Source: Pseudomonadota bacterium
Lineage (GTDB): Bacteria > Pseudomonadota > Gammaproteobacteria > Burkholderiales > Burkholderiaceae_D
Reading direction: 5' to 3'
Assembly: GCA_023389425.1 (NCBI GenBank)
Contig: JAEWEK010000068.1
Location: forward strand, 1-31,278
DNA: 31,278 bases
Program-made: the position numbers and the translations under genes
Part shown: one piece after another, positions 6,905-13,974 of the stretch
Position numbering within the stretch: the stretch's first letter is position 1
How the letters are laid out: every line of letters starts with the position of its first letter
Notes under the pieces: generated by a model
Told to the model about the DNA's origin: nothing
Seen by the model: the letters and a program-made list of their open reading frames with translations, nothing else
The model's database searches: none

Positions 6905-7768
6905 CTACGCGATTTGCCCGAACCGGCCGCTCTGGAAGTCCGTGAACGCCTGCACGATTTCCTGCGGGGTGTTCATGACGAAGGGGCCATGGCCGACAAT
7001 CGGCTCATCGATCGGCTCGCCGGCCAGCAACAGCACGACGGCATCGCTGTTCGCCTCGATCGATACGTCCCGCCCTTCGCGGTCCAGCACCACCATTTGC
7101 GACTCGCGGGCCAGCGCGCTGCCGTTGACCTGCACCGTGCCGCGCAGGACGACAAGCGCAGCCGTCCATCCTTCGGGCACGTTCAGTGCGCTGAAGCCGC
7201 CCTGCGCCAGCCGGATGTCCCAGACGTTCATCGGCGTGAAGGTGCGGGCCGGTCCCTTGTGGCCGTCGAACTCGCCTGCGATCACGCGCACCGAGCCTGC
7301 ATCGTTCGGCAAGGACACCGAAGGAATGTCGCTGGAGACGATGCCCTGGTAGCCAGGCGCCGTCATCTTGTGCTGCGCCGGCAGGTTGACCCACAACTGC
7401 ACCATTTCCAGATCGCCACCCTTCGCGCTGAAATCCGGCGAGTGGAATTCCTCGTGCAGGATGCCGGACCCGGCCGTCATCCACTGCACGTCGCCCGGAC
7501 CGATCACGCCGCCCTTGCCGGTCGAATCGCGGTGCGCAACCTCGCCCTTGTAGACGATGGTCACGGTCTCGAAGCCGCGGTGCGGATGCTCGCCGACGCC
7601 GCGCTGTCCCGCGGTCGGCGTAAAGCTGGCCGGGCCTGCGTGGTCGAGCAGAAGGAAGGGACTGAGCTGCGCGCCATGGCTGTTGTACGAAAACATGGAA
7701 CGGACCGGGAAGCCATCGCCAACCCAATGGCCGCGCGGGGCGCTGTGAATGCCAAGAACCTTTTTCAT
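6905..7768 (-). CDS. Pirin family protein (bicupin)
   Basis: 287 residues from ATG 7768, with AGGAGA at a good distance upstream. The N-terminal cupin carries the pirin metal motif GEHPHRGFETVTIVYKGEV and then HRDSTGKGGVIGPGDVQWMTAG and GILHEEFH; His and Glu residues here bind the metal in pirins. The C-terminal pirin_C domain ends in the typical GPFVMNTPQEIVQAFTDFQSGRFG. Family members act as quercetin-type dioxygenases or redox-linked cofactors in the cytoplasm. It is transcribed away from a LysR regulator at 7894, which probably controls it. The upstream leader contains a small TTCGG/CCGAA hairpin (7789-7802). Substrate unknown. Confidence 0.95.
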   Translation of the reverse strand: MKKVLGIHSAPRGHWVGDGFPVRSMFSYNSHGAQLSPFLLLDHAGPASFTPTAGQRGVGEHPHRGFETVTIVYKGEVAHRDSTGKGGVIGPGDVQWMTAGSGILHEEFHSPDFSAKGGDLEMVQLWVNLPAQHKMTAPGYQGIVSSDIPSVSLPNDAGSVRVIAGEFDGHKGPARTFTPMNVWDIRLAQGGFSALNVPEGWTAALVVLRGTVQVNGSALARESQMVVLDREGRDVSIEANSDAVVLLLAGEPIDEPIVGHGPFVMNTPQEIVQAFTDFQSGRFGQIA

Positions 7769-7840
7769 GCTGAATCTCCTGAAAATTTTTCGGATCGCCG
7801 AATCGATGGATACATCATAGTTTCAGGACGAAGACTTGGG

Positions 7841-7850
7841 TAGCATGCTA
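7841..7850. promoter_or_regulatory. Palindrome in the pirin/LysR divergent promoter region
   Basis: TAGCATGCTA is a perfect 10-bp palindrome, 73 bases upstream of the pirin start and 43 bases upstream of the LysR start. It could be the regulator's site, but no textbook T-N11-A box stands out and the assignment is tentative. Confidence 0.3.
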
Positions 7851-7893
7851 AATTGCACGACAGAGTCCTATTTTTAGAACGATGGAGCGGCAG

Positions 7894-8802
7894 ATGCGGG
7901 ACCTGAACGACCTTTATTACTTCGTGCAGGCGGTGGACCACGGCGGCTTCGCGCCGGCCGGACGGGCGCTCGACATGCCGAAATCAAAGCTGAGCCGGCG
8001 TGTTGCCCTGCTCGAGGAACAGCTGGGCGTGCGCCTTATCCAGCGCTCGACCCGGCATTTCGCCGTGACCGAGATCGGGCGTTCCTACTACGAGCATTGC
8101 AAGGCAATGCTGGAGGAAGCGGATGCGGCGCAGGAAGTCATCGACGCCACGCGCGCCGAGCCGCGCGGCGTCATCCGCATGGCCTGCCCGATCGCCCTGC
8201 TGCACGCGCACGTCGGCGCGATGGTCGCCGACTTCATGGCCCAGTACCCGATGGTCACGGTCTGCCTGGACGCGACCAACCGCGAGGTCGACGTGGTCAG
8301 CGAGGCGATCGATTTCGCCATCCGCGTTCGTCCGCCGCCGCTGCAGGACAGCGACCTCGTGATGCGGGTGTTCTCCGATCGCGGGCAGTGCCTGGTGGCG
8401 AGTCCCGCGCTGGTCGCCCGCCATGGCAGCCTTCCGCTATTTCCCGCGGAGCTGAACGGCTGGCCCAGCCTCGGGCTTGGCCTGGTCAAGCAGACCTACA
8501 GCTGGTCGCTGCACGGGCCGAACGACGCCCACGCCCTCGTACATCACTCGCCGCGCTACGTGACTTCGGACATGATTGCGCTGCGCAACGCGGCCCTGGC
8601 CGGCATCGGCATCGTCCAGCTCCCGCTATTGATGGTGCGCGAGCAGCTCGCCGAGCGTTCCCTGGTGCGGGTAGCGCCGGAATGGGCGCCGCGCCGCGAG
8701 ATCATCCATGCGGTGTTCCCGACGCGGCGCGGCGTGCTGCCATCGGTGCGCGCGCTGCTCGACTATCTCGCCGAGCGCTTCAAGGCCATCGACGAGGATT
8801 AG
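7894..8802 (+). CDS. LysR family transcriptional regulator
   Basis: 302 residues from ATG 7894, preferred over ATG 7882 because GGAG at 7884-7887 is spaced 6 bases before it. The winged HTH occupies residues about 1-60 (DLNDLYYFVQAVDHGGF, then PKSKLSRRVALLEEQLGVRL and TRHFAVTEIG). The LysR substrate-binding domain follows from about 87 (RGVIRMACPIALLHAHV) to the end. The sequence style resembles the AaeR/DsdC-like group regulating divergent detoxification genes. It is divergent from pirin and convergent with a hydrolase gene with 12 bases between stops. Regulation of pirin and perhaps its own gene is inferred from layout; the inducer is unknown. Confidence 0.93.
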   Translation: MRDLNDLYYFVQAVDHGGFAPAGRALDMPKSKLSRRVALLEEQLGVRLIQRSTRHFAVTEIGRSYYEHCKAMLEEADAAQEVIDATRAEPRGVIRMACPIALLHAHVGAMVADFMAQYPMVTVCLDATNREVDVVSEAIDFAIRVRPPPLQDSDLVMRVFSDRGQCLVASPALVARHGSLPLFPAELNGWPSLGLGLVKQTYSWSLHGPNDAHALVHHSPRYVTSDMIALRNAALAGIGIVQLPLLMVREQLAERSLVRVAPEWAPRREIIHAVFPTRRGVLPSVRALLDYLAERFKAIDED

Positions 8803-8814
8803 CCGGCGGCCGCG

Positions 8815-9456
8815 CTACTCCGAGCGGTCGTAGCCGAACTGGATGCCGGCCGTCCCGCCCGTTTCGATGAACAGGTTGATGAAGGCAGGCACCGTTTCCT
8901 TGCGTTGCCAGTCGCGCTGCAGTTCGCAGAACAACTGCGCCACGCTGATCATCTTGCCGCCGGCCTGCTCGATGCGGCGCAGCGCCATCTCGTGCGCGGT
9001 GACCGAGGTGCCGCCGACGGCATCGGCCACCACGTACACTTCGTAGCCATCGCGCAGCGCGTCCAGTGCCGGGAAGGTCAGGCAAGCCTCGGTCCACAGC
9101 GCCGTCATGATGAGTTTCTTGCGTCCTGTGGCTTCGACGGCCTTGCGGAATACGACGTCTTCCCAGGAATTGATGGTGGTGCGGTCGTAGGTCGGATAGT
9201 CGCCCAGCACCTTGCGCAGCTGGCCGATCGGCGGCTTGTTCAGGCCCGTCTTCACGTTCACCGTCGAGTGGATGATCGGCAGCTGGTAGGCCACCGCCGC
9301 CTTCGCGGTGCCGACGATATGGTTGACGAGCAGTTGCCGGTCCATAGAGGCGATCGAGTTCACCTGCACCGGCTGGTAATCGATAATGATGAGCGCCGCG
9401 TTTTGTGGAGTCAGCAAGTGGTCCTGCAGCGGGTCGCGGATGGTTTCACTGGTCAT
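8815..9456 (-). CDS. Isochorismatase-family hydrolase, YcaC-like
   Basis: 213 residues from ATG 9456, with AAGGAGA upstream. The cysteine-hydrolase fold is read from LIIIDYQPVQ (catalytic Asp26), the block DRTTINSWEDVVFRKAVEAT and LIMTALWTEACL with nucleophile Cys125. In E. coli YcaC the triad is Asp, Lys, Cys; at the expected Lys spacing this protein shows D91/R92, so the Lys may be replaced by Arg, as seems common in this subfamily. Substrates of YcaC-like enzymes are not established. It ends 12 bases from the convergent LysR gene. Pirin, LysR and this hydrolase are often neighbours, which suggests one regulon (inference). Confidence 0.92.
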   Translation of the reverse strand: MTSETIRDPLQDHLLTPQNAALIIIDYQPVQVNSIASMDRQLLVNHIVGTAKAAVAYQLPIIHSTVNVKTGLNKPPIGQLRKVLGDYPTYDRTTINSWEDVVFRKAVEATGRKKLIMTALWTEACLTFPALDALRDGYEVYVVADAVGGTSVTAHEMALRRIEQAGGKMISVAQLFCELQRDWQRKETVPAFINLFIETGGTAGIQFGYDRSE

Positions 9457-9551
9457 GTGGGTCTCCTTCAGCTTTCAGGTTGTCAGCAGCGGGATGCCAG
9501 CATACGCCTGTTTTCTTGCCAGGGGCTCCCGCGCGGTTTGATTTCGATGGC

Positions 9552-9584
9552 TTGTATTTGTAATCAAAATTGCCTACATTGTAG
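9552..9584 (+). promoter_or_regulatory. hicB promoter with overlapping palindrome
   Basis: TTGTAT (9552-9557), a 17-base spacer and TACATT (9575-9580) form a good sigma70 promoter. A transcription start 6-7 bases further would fall on or next to the hicB ATG at 9587, so the mRNA may be leaderless; no ribosome-binding site precedes that ATG. CTACATTGTAG (9574-9584) is an 11-base palindrome over the -10 element, well placed for HicB autorepression. Confidence 0.55.
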
Positions 9585-9586
9585 AA

Positions 9587-10003
9587 ATGAGATATCCGGC
9601 GCTTTTCACACCGAATGAACGTGGCGGTTTCGTGGTTACGTTCCGCGACATCCCGGAAGCCATTACTGAAGGTGAAACCGAAGCAGATGCGCTGGAAATG
9701 GCCGCAGACGCCTTGCTGACAGCAATGGATTTTTACTTTGAGGACGCTCGCGCGGTGCCCGTCCCGTCGAAGGCAATGGAGGGTGAACGTCTGGTTGTGC
9801 TGCCGCTCTCCGTTTCAGCCAAGGTCATGCTGCTGAATGAAATGGTCGCGCAACGGGTGCGGCCGGTAGAGCTCGCCAGACGAATGGGCGTCAGCCGACA
9901 GGAGGTGAATCGCATCATGAACCTCAGCCACGCAACCAAAATCGACACGGTCGCTGCCGCAACCGCGGCGCTCGGCAAAGAACTGGCCTTGATCCTGTCC
10001 TGA
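9587..10003 (+). CDS. hicB: HicB-type antitoxin, no HicA partner visible
   Basis: 138 residues. The N-terminal HicB fold (RYPALFTPNERGGFVVTFRDIPEAITEGETEADALEMA and onward) is a degraded RNase H-like domain; residues about 85-125 form a helix-turn-helix (VRPVELARRMGVSRQEVNRIMNL). HicB proteins neutralise the mRNA-cutting HicA toxin and repress their own promoter. HicA is a protein of roughly 60 residues that would be expected just upstream or downstream, yet neither the 130 bases before nor the 176 after holds a matching reading frame. Composition is lower in GC than its left neighbours. It may be an orphan regulator or the remnant of a toxin-antitoxin pair. Confidence 0.9.
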   Translation: MRYPALFTPNERGGFVVTFRDIPEAITEGETEADALEMAADALLTAMDFYFEDARAVPVPSKAMEGERLVVLPLSVSAKVMLLNEMVAQRVRPVELARRMGVSRQEVNRIMNLSHATKIDTVAAATAALGKELALILS

Positions 10004-10179
10004 ACTTGAAGGCAGCGCGCGCACCTAATGTGTAGCAGCTCCGATCTGACCTGACACATTGCGTCACCGACCGGCGGCTTACGCCTCGAAGCGGACGGTC
10101 ACTTTCCCGACAAAAGTCTGGGGTCGAACCAGACATCCTCATTAGTAGCGTAGCTCGTGTGGAAACCCGGTTGGAGCGC
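10004..10179. other. Intergenic stretch with short inverted repeat
   Basis: This 176-base gap has no plausible gene. AATGTGT (10027-10033) and ACACATT (10054-10060) are inverted around 20 bases. The 9-mer CACCTAATG occurs at 10022-10030. The rest looks like non-coding filler of lower GC than the core genes. Confidence 0.45.
10022..10030. repeat. Left copy of 9-bp direct repeat bounding a low-GC patch
   Basis: CACCTAATG here is repeated in the same orientation at 11272-11280. The two copies enclose about 1.24 kb of lower-GC DNA with two unrecognised genes. It could be a target-site duplication or recombination scar, or chance. Confidence 0.4.
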
Positions 10180-10719
10180 TCATTTGAGAATGAAGGACGT
10201 TTTGAGCGGTAGCACCGTATTTCTGATGTTGTCTTTGAGCGAAACACGAATCGTCCACGTACCGGCTGGGTCAGAAGTCTCTCCACTGAAGCCAATGACA
10301 GGCGCAGCAAGATACGTGTTGTTGGGGCCTCCTTTGAGAATGCCCTGGAAGCAGACGACATCAGTTTGATGAATTGAAGTCGTTCCGTCTGGTCTAGTCG
10401 CGTCAAGGTCGCAGGTCAAGTTTGCGCGACCTTCAGCAGTCAGCTTGGGGTTGGCGAAGAAGATTAGGACGAACACCTGCTTGCCTCTTACGACAGTTTT
10501 TGCCTCGCTAAAGGACGGGACAGTGTTTGAAGGTGTGTCCCATTTCTCGCGCCAATTTGCATCTGGCGCGACAAGCAACCACCCGCCGAGACCATTGAGA
10601 GAACGTCTCGATTCTGTTTCCTGCACTCGATTTCCCTGCTTATCCTTCCATAAGCCATCCTGCCCAAACGCAGCAGATGCAACGATTAGGCCGAGAGCAA
10701 TGACGGCGAGGTAATTCAT
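10180..10719 (-). CDS. Secreted hypothetical protein
   Basis: 179 residues from ATG 10719, chosen because it opens a signal peptide (MNYLAVIALGLIVASAAFGQ). The mature part begins DGLWKDKQGN and includes RGKQVFVLIFFANPKL, ANLTCDLDATRPDG, DPAGTWTIRVSL and LPLKTSF near the end. The alternation of hydrophobic and polar residues suggests a beta-sandwich, and the two Cys (in LTCDL and VVCFQG) could form a disulfide. I recall similar uncharacterised periplasmic proteins in beta- and gammaproteobacteria, but no name or function. It lies in the lower-GC patch, same strand as the next gene at 10870, with 150 bases between them. Confidence 0.75.
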   Translation of the reverse strand: MNYLAVIALGLIVASAAFGQDGLWKDKQGNRVQETESRRSLNGLGGWLLVAPDANWREKWDTPSNTVPSFSEAKTVVRGKQVFVLIFFANPKLTAEGRANLTCDLDATRPDGTTSIHQTDVVCFQGILKGGPNNTYLAAPVIGFSGETSDPAGTWTIRVSLKDNIRNTVLPLKTSFILK

Positions 10720-10869
10720 TCGCGGCCCCACATTTTGTAGGATGGAAGGTCTAGCATACACGCCAATGAGCGCTATGAAACGCAAGTTTGAAGGCCGCAA
10801 TTGGCCGACAGCAGCCTGCCTGCCACGACCGACAGCAACCGACCCATTGCAGACGTTGAGTCCCTTTGG

Positions 10870-11163
10870 TCATGCACCCAGCGTCCGAAGTCCAGGGACG
10901 AAAAAAGCTAGCCCAATAAAGACAAGCAAGATCGCTGCTTTGATCGCAAGTTCCGCCCAAGGGAACGAAATACTGGAATCAGGATTGCTCCAGCCTCCTG
11001 GGAGGTGGTCGTCAACCGTGACGAGGTGCCCTCCAAAAGCCCAAACAGCAAAGCCTACCGCCGTGTATATGTAAGGCACCTTCCAGAGCAAAGAGAGCGC
11101 AAGGGCTATCAAGCAAATCAACGCTAAGCTGATCCCATACTGCTTGACTTTAGAAACACGCAC
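10870..11163 (-). CDS. Hypothetical two-span membrane protein
   Basis: 97 residues from GTG 11163, chosen because AAGGAG sits 8 bases upstream; an ATG at 11187 lies before that site and has none of its own. Two or three hydrophobic segments are visible: ISLALICLIALALSLLW followed closely by YIYTAVGFAVWAFG, and near the C-terminus AIKAAILLVFIGLAFFVPGL. A soluble loop with DDHLPGGWSNPDSS lies between. No family is recognised. It is in the lower-GC patch and may have been acquired with its neighbour. Confidence 0.6.
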   Translation of the reverse strand: MRVSKVKQYGISLALICLIALALSLLWKVPYIYTAVGFAVWAFGGHLVTVDDHLPGGWSNPDSSISFPWAELAIKAAILLVFIGLAFFVPGLRTLGA

Positions 11164-11271
11164 GACCCTATCTCCTTCGACATACAACGACCGCTCCTGG
11201 CCGATAGCAGGTCTCGCCCCGAGGAGACTAACCCATCGGACAGTCGTTGTCAGTTAACGTCTGAGCGAGTA

Positions 11272-11280
11272 CACCTAATG
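11272..11280. repeat. Right copy of 9-bp direct repeat
   Basis: CACCTAATG, identical to 10022-10030. It spans the stop codon of the NADH dehydrogenase gene (11275-11277), so it marks the exact edge between normal-GC and lower-GC DNA. Confidence 0.4.
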
Positions 11281-12570
11281 CAACTTGACCAGCGGCGTCG
11301 CCCTCCGCACCAGGAAGCGCGCGACCGCCAGCACGGCGGTCCGCACCGATCCCAGCACGGCCTGGTGGTGCATCAGGTGCAGGCTTACGTACATCATGCG
11401 GGCCATGAAGCCTTCGACGAACCACGAGGCCCCGCGCAGCGCGCCCATCAGGCTGCCGACGGTGGTGCCGTGGCCGATCGAGACCAGCGAACCGTAATCG
11501 CGGTAGGCATAGGGCTTGTCCTGTGCCGGCTTGCCTTCCGCACGCCGCACCAGCGCGTCGCACAGGTACGATGCCTGCTGGTGCGCCGCCTGCGCCCGCG
11601 GCGGCACCGGCTTGCCGTTGCCGTCGAGGCAGGCCGCGCAATCGCCCAGCGCATACACGTCCGGCACGCCCTTGACCCGCAGGCGATCGTCCACATCGAG
11701 CGCGCCGCCATGGCTGGTCGGCAGCCCGAGCGAACCGAGGAATTCGGGCGCGCGGATGCCGGCCGCCCACACGCACAGGTCGGCGGGATACACATTGCCC
11801 TGCTTGTCGTGCACCTTGTCCGGATCGATCTGCGTCACGCGGCAGTCGGTGACGACGCGGATCGCGCGCTTTTCCAGCAGCCGCAAGGCAGCGCCGGACA
11901 CGCGCTCCGGCAACGGCGCGAGAATCCGCGGCGCGCCCTCGAGCAAGGTGATGTGCACGTCGCGCCGCGCCTGCAGGTGCGAGAAGCCATACACGGCGTA
12001 AGCGCCGGACGCCTCGCGCAATTCCGCCGCCAGCTCGACCCCGGTGGCGCCGCCGCCGATGATGACGACATTGATGCCGCCGTCCCCGCTTTCTTCCTTG
12101 TGCTCCTCGGCGCGCGCGAGCAGGCGCAGCAGCCGCAGGCGGAAGCGCTCGGCATCTTCGGTGGCGTTCAGGGAGATGGTGTAGTCGGACGCGCCCGGCA
12201 CGCCGAAATAGTTGGAGGTGCTGCCCACGGCCAGCACCAGCGCACCGTAGCCGATATGGCGCTCGGGCAGGACTTCCTCGCCGCCGCCCGACACCGCGCC
12301 GACGATGATCTTCTTGCCGGCAGCATCGAGCCCGGTCATGGGGCCGTAGATGAAGGTGAAGCCGTTATCGTGGCCCAGCATCTGGTAGGACAGGCCCTCC
12401 TGGTGGATGTCCAGGGTGCCGGCCGCGACCTCGTGCAGCGAGGGCTTCCAGATGTGGTAGGTGCGGCTGTCGACCAGCGCCACCCTGGCCGGCCCGAGCT
12501 TGCGCCCGAGCTTGCATGCAAGTTCCAGCCCGCCGGCGCCGCCGCCGACGATCACGATGTCGCTCTGCAA
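11275..12570 (-). CDS. Type II NADH dehydrogenase, FAD-dependent
   Basis: 431 residues from TTG 12570, supported by GGAGG five to six bases upstream. The FAD dinucleotide motif is IVGGGAGGLELACKLG near the N-terminus, and the NADH motif is VVIIGGGATGVELAAEL in the middle. VYALGDCAACLDGNGKPVPPRAQAAHQQA is the C-terminal FAD contact typical of NDH-2. The C-terminal region is amphipathic and hydrophobic (FMARMMYVSLHLMHH), fitting monotopic attachment to the inner membrane. The enzyme passes electrons from NADH to quinone without pumping protons. Its stop codon abuts the lower-GC patch. No operon partner is evident. Confidence 0.94.
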   Translation of the reverse strand: MQSDIVIVGGGAGGLELACKLGRKLGPARVALVDSRTYHIWKPSLHEVAAGTLDIHQEGLSYQMLGHDNGFTFIYGPMTGLDAAGKKIIVGAVSGGGEEVLPERHIGYGALVLAVGSTSNYFGVPGASDYTISLNATEDAERFRLRLLRLLARAEEHKEESGDGGINVVIIGGGATGVELAAELREASGAYAVYGFSHLQARRDVHITLLEGAPRILAPLPERVSGAALRLLEKRAIRVVTDCRVTQIDPDKVHDKQGNVYPADLCVWAAGIRAPEFLGSLGLPTSHGGALDVDDRLRVKGVPDVYALGDCAACLDGNGKPVPPRAQAAHQQASYLCDALVRRAEGKPAQDKPYAYRDYGSLVSIGHGTTVGSLMGALRGASWFVEGFMARMMYVSLHLMHHQAVLGSVRTAVLAVARFLVRRATPLVKLH

Positions 12571-12587
12571 ACCAACCTCCGTTGAGG

Positions 12588-12602
12588 CGCCCGATGCGGG
12601 CG
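12588..12602. terminator. Hairpin between NDH-2 and the secreted-protein gene
   Basis: CGCCCG, loop ATG, CGGGCG. It lies after the stop (12659) of the minus-strand gene upstream and 18 bases before the next start codon at 12570. There is no T-run, so terminator activity is uncertain. Confidence 0.35.
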
Positions 12603-12658
12603 AACGGTGTCAGTCTACTACGAGGCCGGCGGCGTTGCTTGGCTGCTCAGTTTCCTGA

Positions 12659-13132
12659 TCAGTCGCGGCGGTGGCCGCGGTCATGGTCGCGGTCGTCGTC
12701 GTCCTTGCCGCGGCGGCCGTACGCATGGCCACGGCCATTGTCGTGGCCGCGGTCGCCACGCCATTCGTCGCGGTCACCGCGCCATTCGCGCGGCGGCGGA
12801 CCGTAGCGGTGCACCTCGCGGTAACGCGGCACGTACACGCGCTCGTACCAGTCGTCGGTCACGAAGTACACCGGCATGCCGCAGGCGTTGTAGGCGCCGC
12901 AGTAGCGGCCCCAGCGTGCACGCTGGTACGGCGGCACACGCAGGTAGACCGGCTGCACGGCGTAGCGCGGGGCGTTGATGACCACCGGGCGCGGCGACAC
13001 CAGCACCGGACGCGTATCGCCGATGTCGATGCGGCCGAAGAAGCCCGGCTGGCCCACGGCAATGCTGACGTTCTGGGCCAGGGCGGAAGCGGAAGCCGCA
13101 ACGAGGGCGGCGCCGATGAGAAGTTTTTTCAT
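12659..13132 (-). CDS. Secreted protein with charged Arg/Asp/Gly-rich tail
   Basis: 157 residues from ATG 13132, preceded by GAGGAC and opening a signal peptide (KKLLIGAALVAASASALA, cleavage before QNVS). The mature start NVSIAVGQPGFFGRIDIGD and the block PVYLRVPPYQRARWGRYCG, then ACGMPVYFVTDDWYERVYVP, match a family of small Oxalobacteraceae exported proteins that databases sometimes label virulence factor without evidence. Two Cys (YCGAYNACG) may pair. The last about 50 residues are low complexity, rich in Arg, Asp, Gly and His. Function unknown. It follows the LytTR regulator gene on the same strand with 77 bases between. Confidence 0.85.
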   Translation of the reverse strand: MKKLLIGAALVAASASALAQNVSIAVGQPGFFGRIDIGDTRPVLVSPRPVVINAPRYAVQPVYLRVPPYQRARWGRYCGAYNACGMPVYFVTDDWYERVYVPRYREVHRYGPPPREWRGDRDEWRGDRGHDNGRGHAYGRRGKDDDDRDHDRGHRRD

Positions 13133-13141
13133 GCTGTCCTC

Positions 13142-13217
13142 ACATGTGTTTGTGATATGAACAAAGTCTAGCAGTCGAACTCGGCCGCCCGATAGGTTGT
13201 TACACACATTCACATGT
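13142..13217. repeat. Imperfect inverted repeat pair upstream of the secreted-protein gene
   Basis: ACATGTGTTTGTG (13142-13154) and CACATTCACATGT (13205-13217) are inverted copies with 11 of 13 matches, 50 bases apart. The right copy runs into the last codons of the LytTR regulator gene. They may be paired operator sites for the gene starting at 13132; the binding protein is unknown. Confidence 0.4.
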
Positions 13218-13974
13218 TTCGGAACAATGTCATAAATGGTTGGCTGACAGTAAGTGTTTCCGGGCGATTCTTTAAGCGGAGCACGCCCCTGCCGGCCTCG
13301 TCGCGCGCGACCGAGGCGATGGCGCGCATGTTCACGATGGTCGAGCGGTGGATCTGGCGGAACAGTGCCGGATCCAGTACGCCCAGCAGTTCGCGCAGCG
13401 TGGTGCGCAGCAGCGCCTCGCCGTCGGCCGTCATCACCACCGTGTACTTGGTGTCGGACTGGAAGTAGACGACGTCTTCGACCAGGATCAGGCGGGTGTC
13501 GTTCCCGCGGCTGGCCGTGATCCATGCCAGCGGCGGCGCCTTGCGCGGCGCGGCGTGGCCCAGTTGGCGCACCAGGTCGGCCAGCAGTTGCGGATCGGGA
13601 CCGCCCTGCCCCATGCGGCTTTTCAGCCGGCGCAGGGTGGCGTCCAGCCGCTCGCGCGTCACCGGCTTGAGCAGGTAGTCGACCGCGCCGCGCTCGAAGG
13701 CGTCCAGCGCGTGCTGCTCGTAGGCGGTAACGAACACCACCTGGGTGCGCGGACTGGCCTCGGCCAGCGCGGCCGCCACCTCCAGCCCCGACAGGCCGGG
13801 CATGCGGATGTCGAGGAAGGCGAAGTCCGGCTGGTGCTGGGCAATCGCCTCCAGCGCGGAGGCGCCGTCCTCGCACAGGGCGAGCTGTTCGACGTCCGGG
13901 GCGGCCTCGGCCAGCTGCCTGGACAGCTCGGAACGGAGCAGGTCCTCGTCTTCGGCGATCACGCAACTAGGCAT
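13210..13974 (-). CDS. LytTR-type response regulator (AlgR/LytR-like)
   Basis: 254 residues. The receiver (about 1-120) carries acidic AEDED near the start, phosphoacceptor Asp55 in FLDIRMPG, Thr83 in FVTAYE and Lys103 in YLLKPV. After a linker the LytTR DNA-binding domain (about 150-250) reads WITASRGNDTRLILVEDVVYFQSD, then FRQIHRSTIVNMRAIASV. It binds direct repeats as a beta-type DNA-binding module. Its start overlaps the 3' end of the kinase gene by 8 bases, so the two form a coupled two-component system. Targets may include the secreted protein next downstream (inference from position). Confidence 0.95.
   Translation of the reverse strand: MPSCVIAEDEDLLRSELSRQLAEAAPDVEQLALCEDGASALEAIAQHQPDFAFLDIRMPGLSGLEVAAALAEASPRTQVVFVTAYEQHALDAFERGAVDYLLKPVTRERLDATLRRLKSRMGQGGPDPQLLADLVRQLGHAAPRKAPPLAWITASRGNDTRLILVEDVVYFQSDTKYTVVMTADGEALLRTTLRELLGVLDPALFRQIHRSTIVNMRAIASVARDEAGRGVLRLKNRPETLTVSQPFMTLFRNM

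Noticed and set aside
9457..9586. A hicA toxin gene upstream of hicB
   Set aside because: No frame of 50-60 codons with a HicA-like sequence exists in this stretch or just after hicB.
10051..10150. Transposon end or tRNA-like remnant after hicB
   Set aside because: The GGTCGAACC-like phrase near 10123 superficially recalls a tRNA T-arm, but no cloverleaf or transposase could be assembled around it.
10720..11271. Integron attC-like sites in the lower-GC patch
   Set aside because: An RYYYAAC-like string (ACTCAAC on the minus strand) was found after the gene at 10870, but no matching GTTRRRY partner at suitable distance, and no integrase is present.
13133..13966. Upstream extension of the secreted-protein gene through the LytTR regulator in another frame
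   Set aside because: The real start at 13132 has a ribosome-binding site and a signal peptide; the extension is a shadow of the regulator gene.
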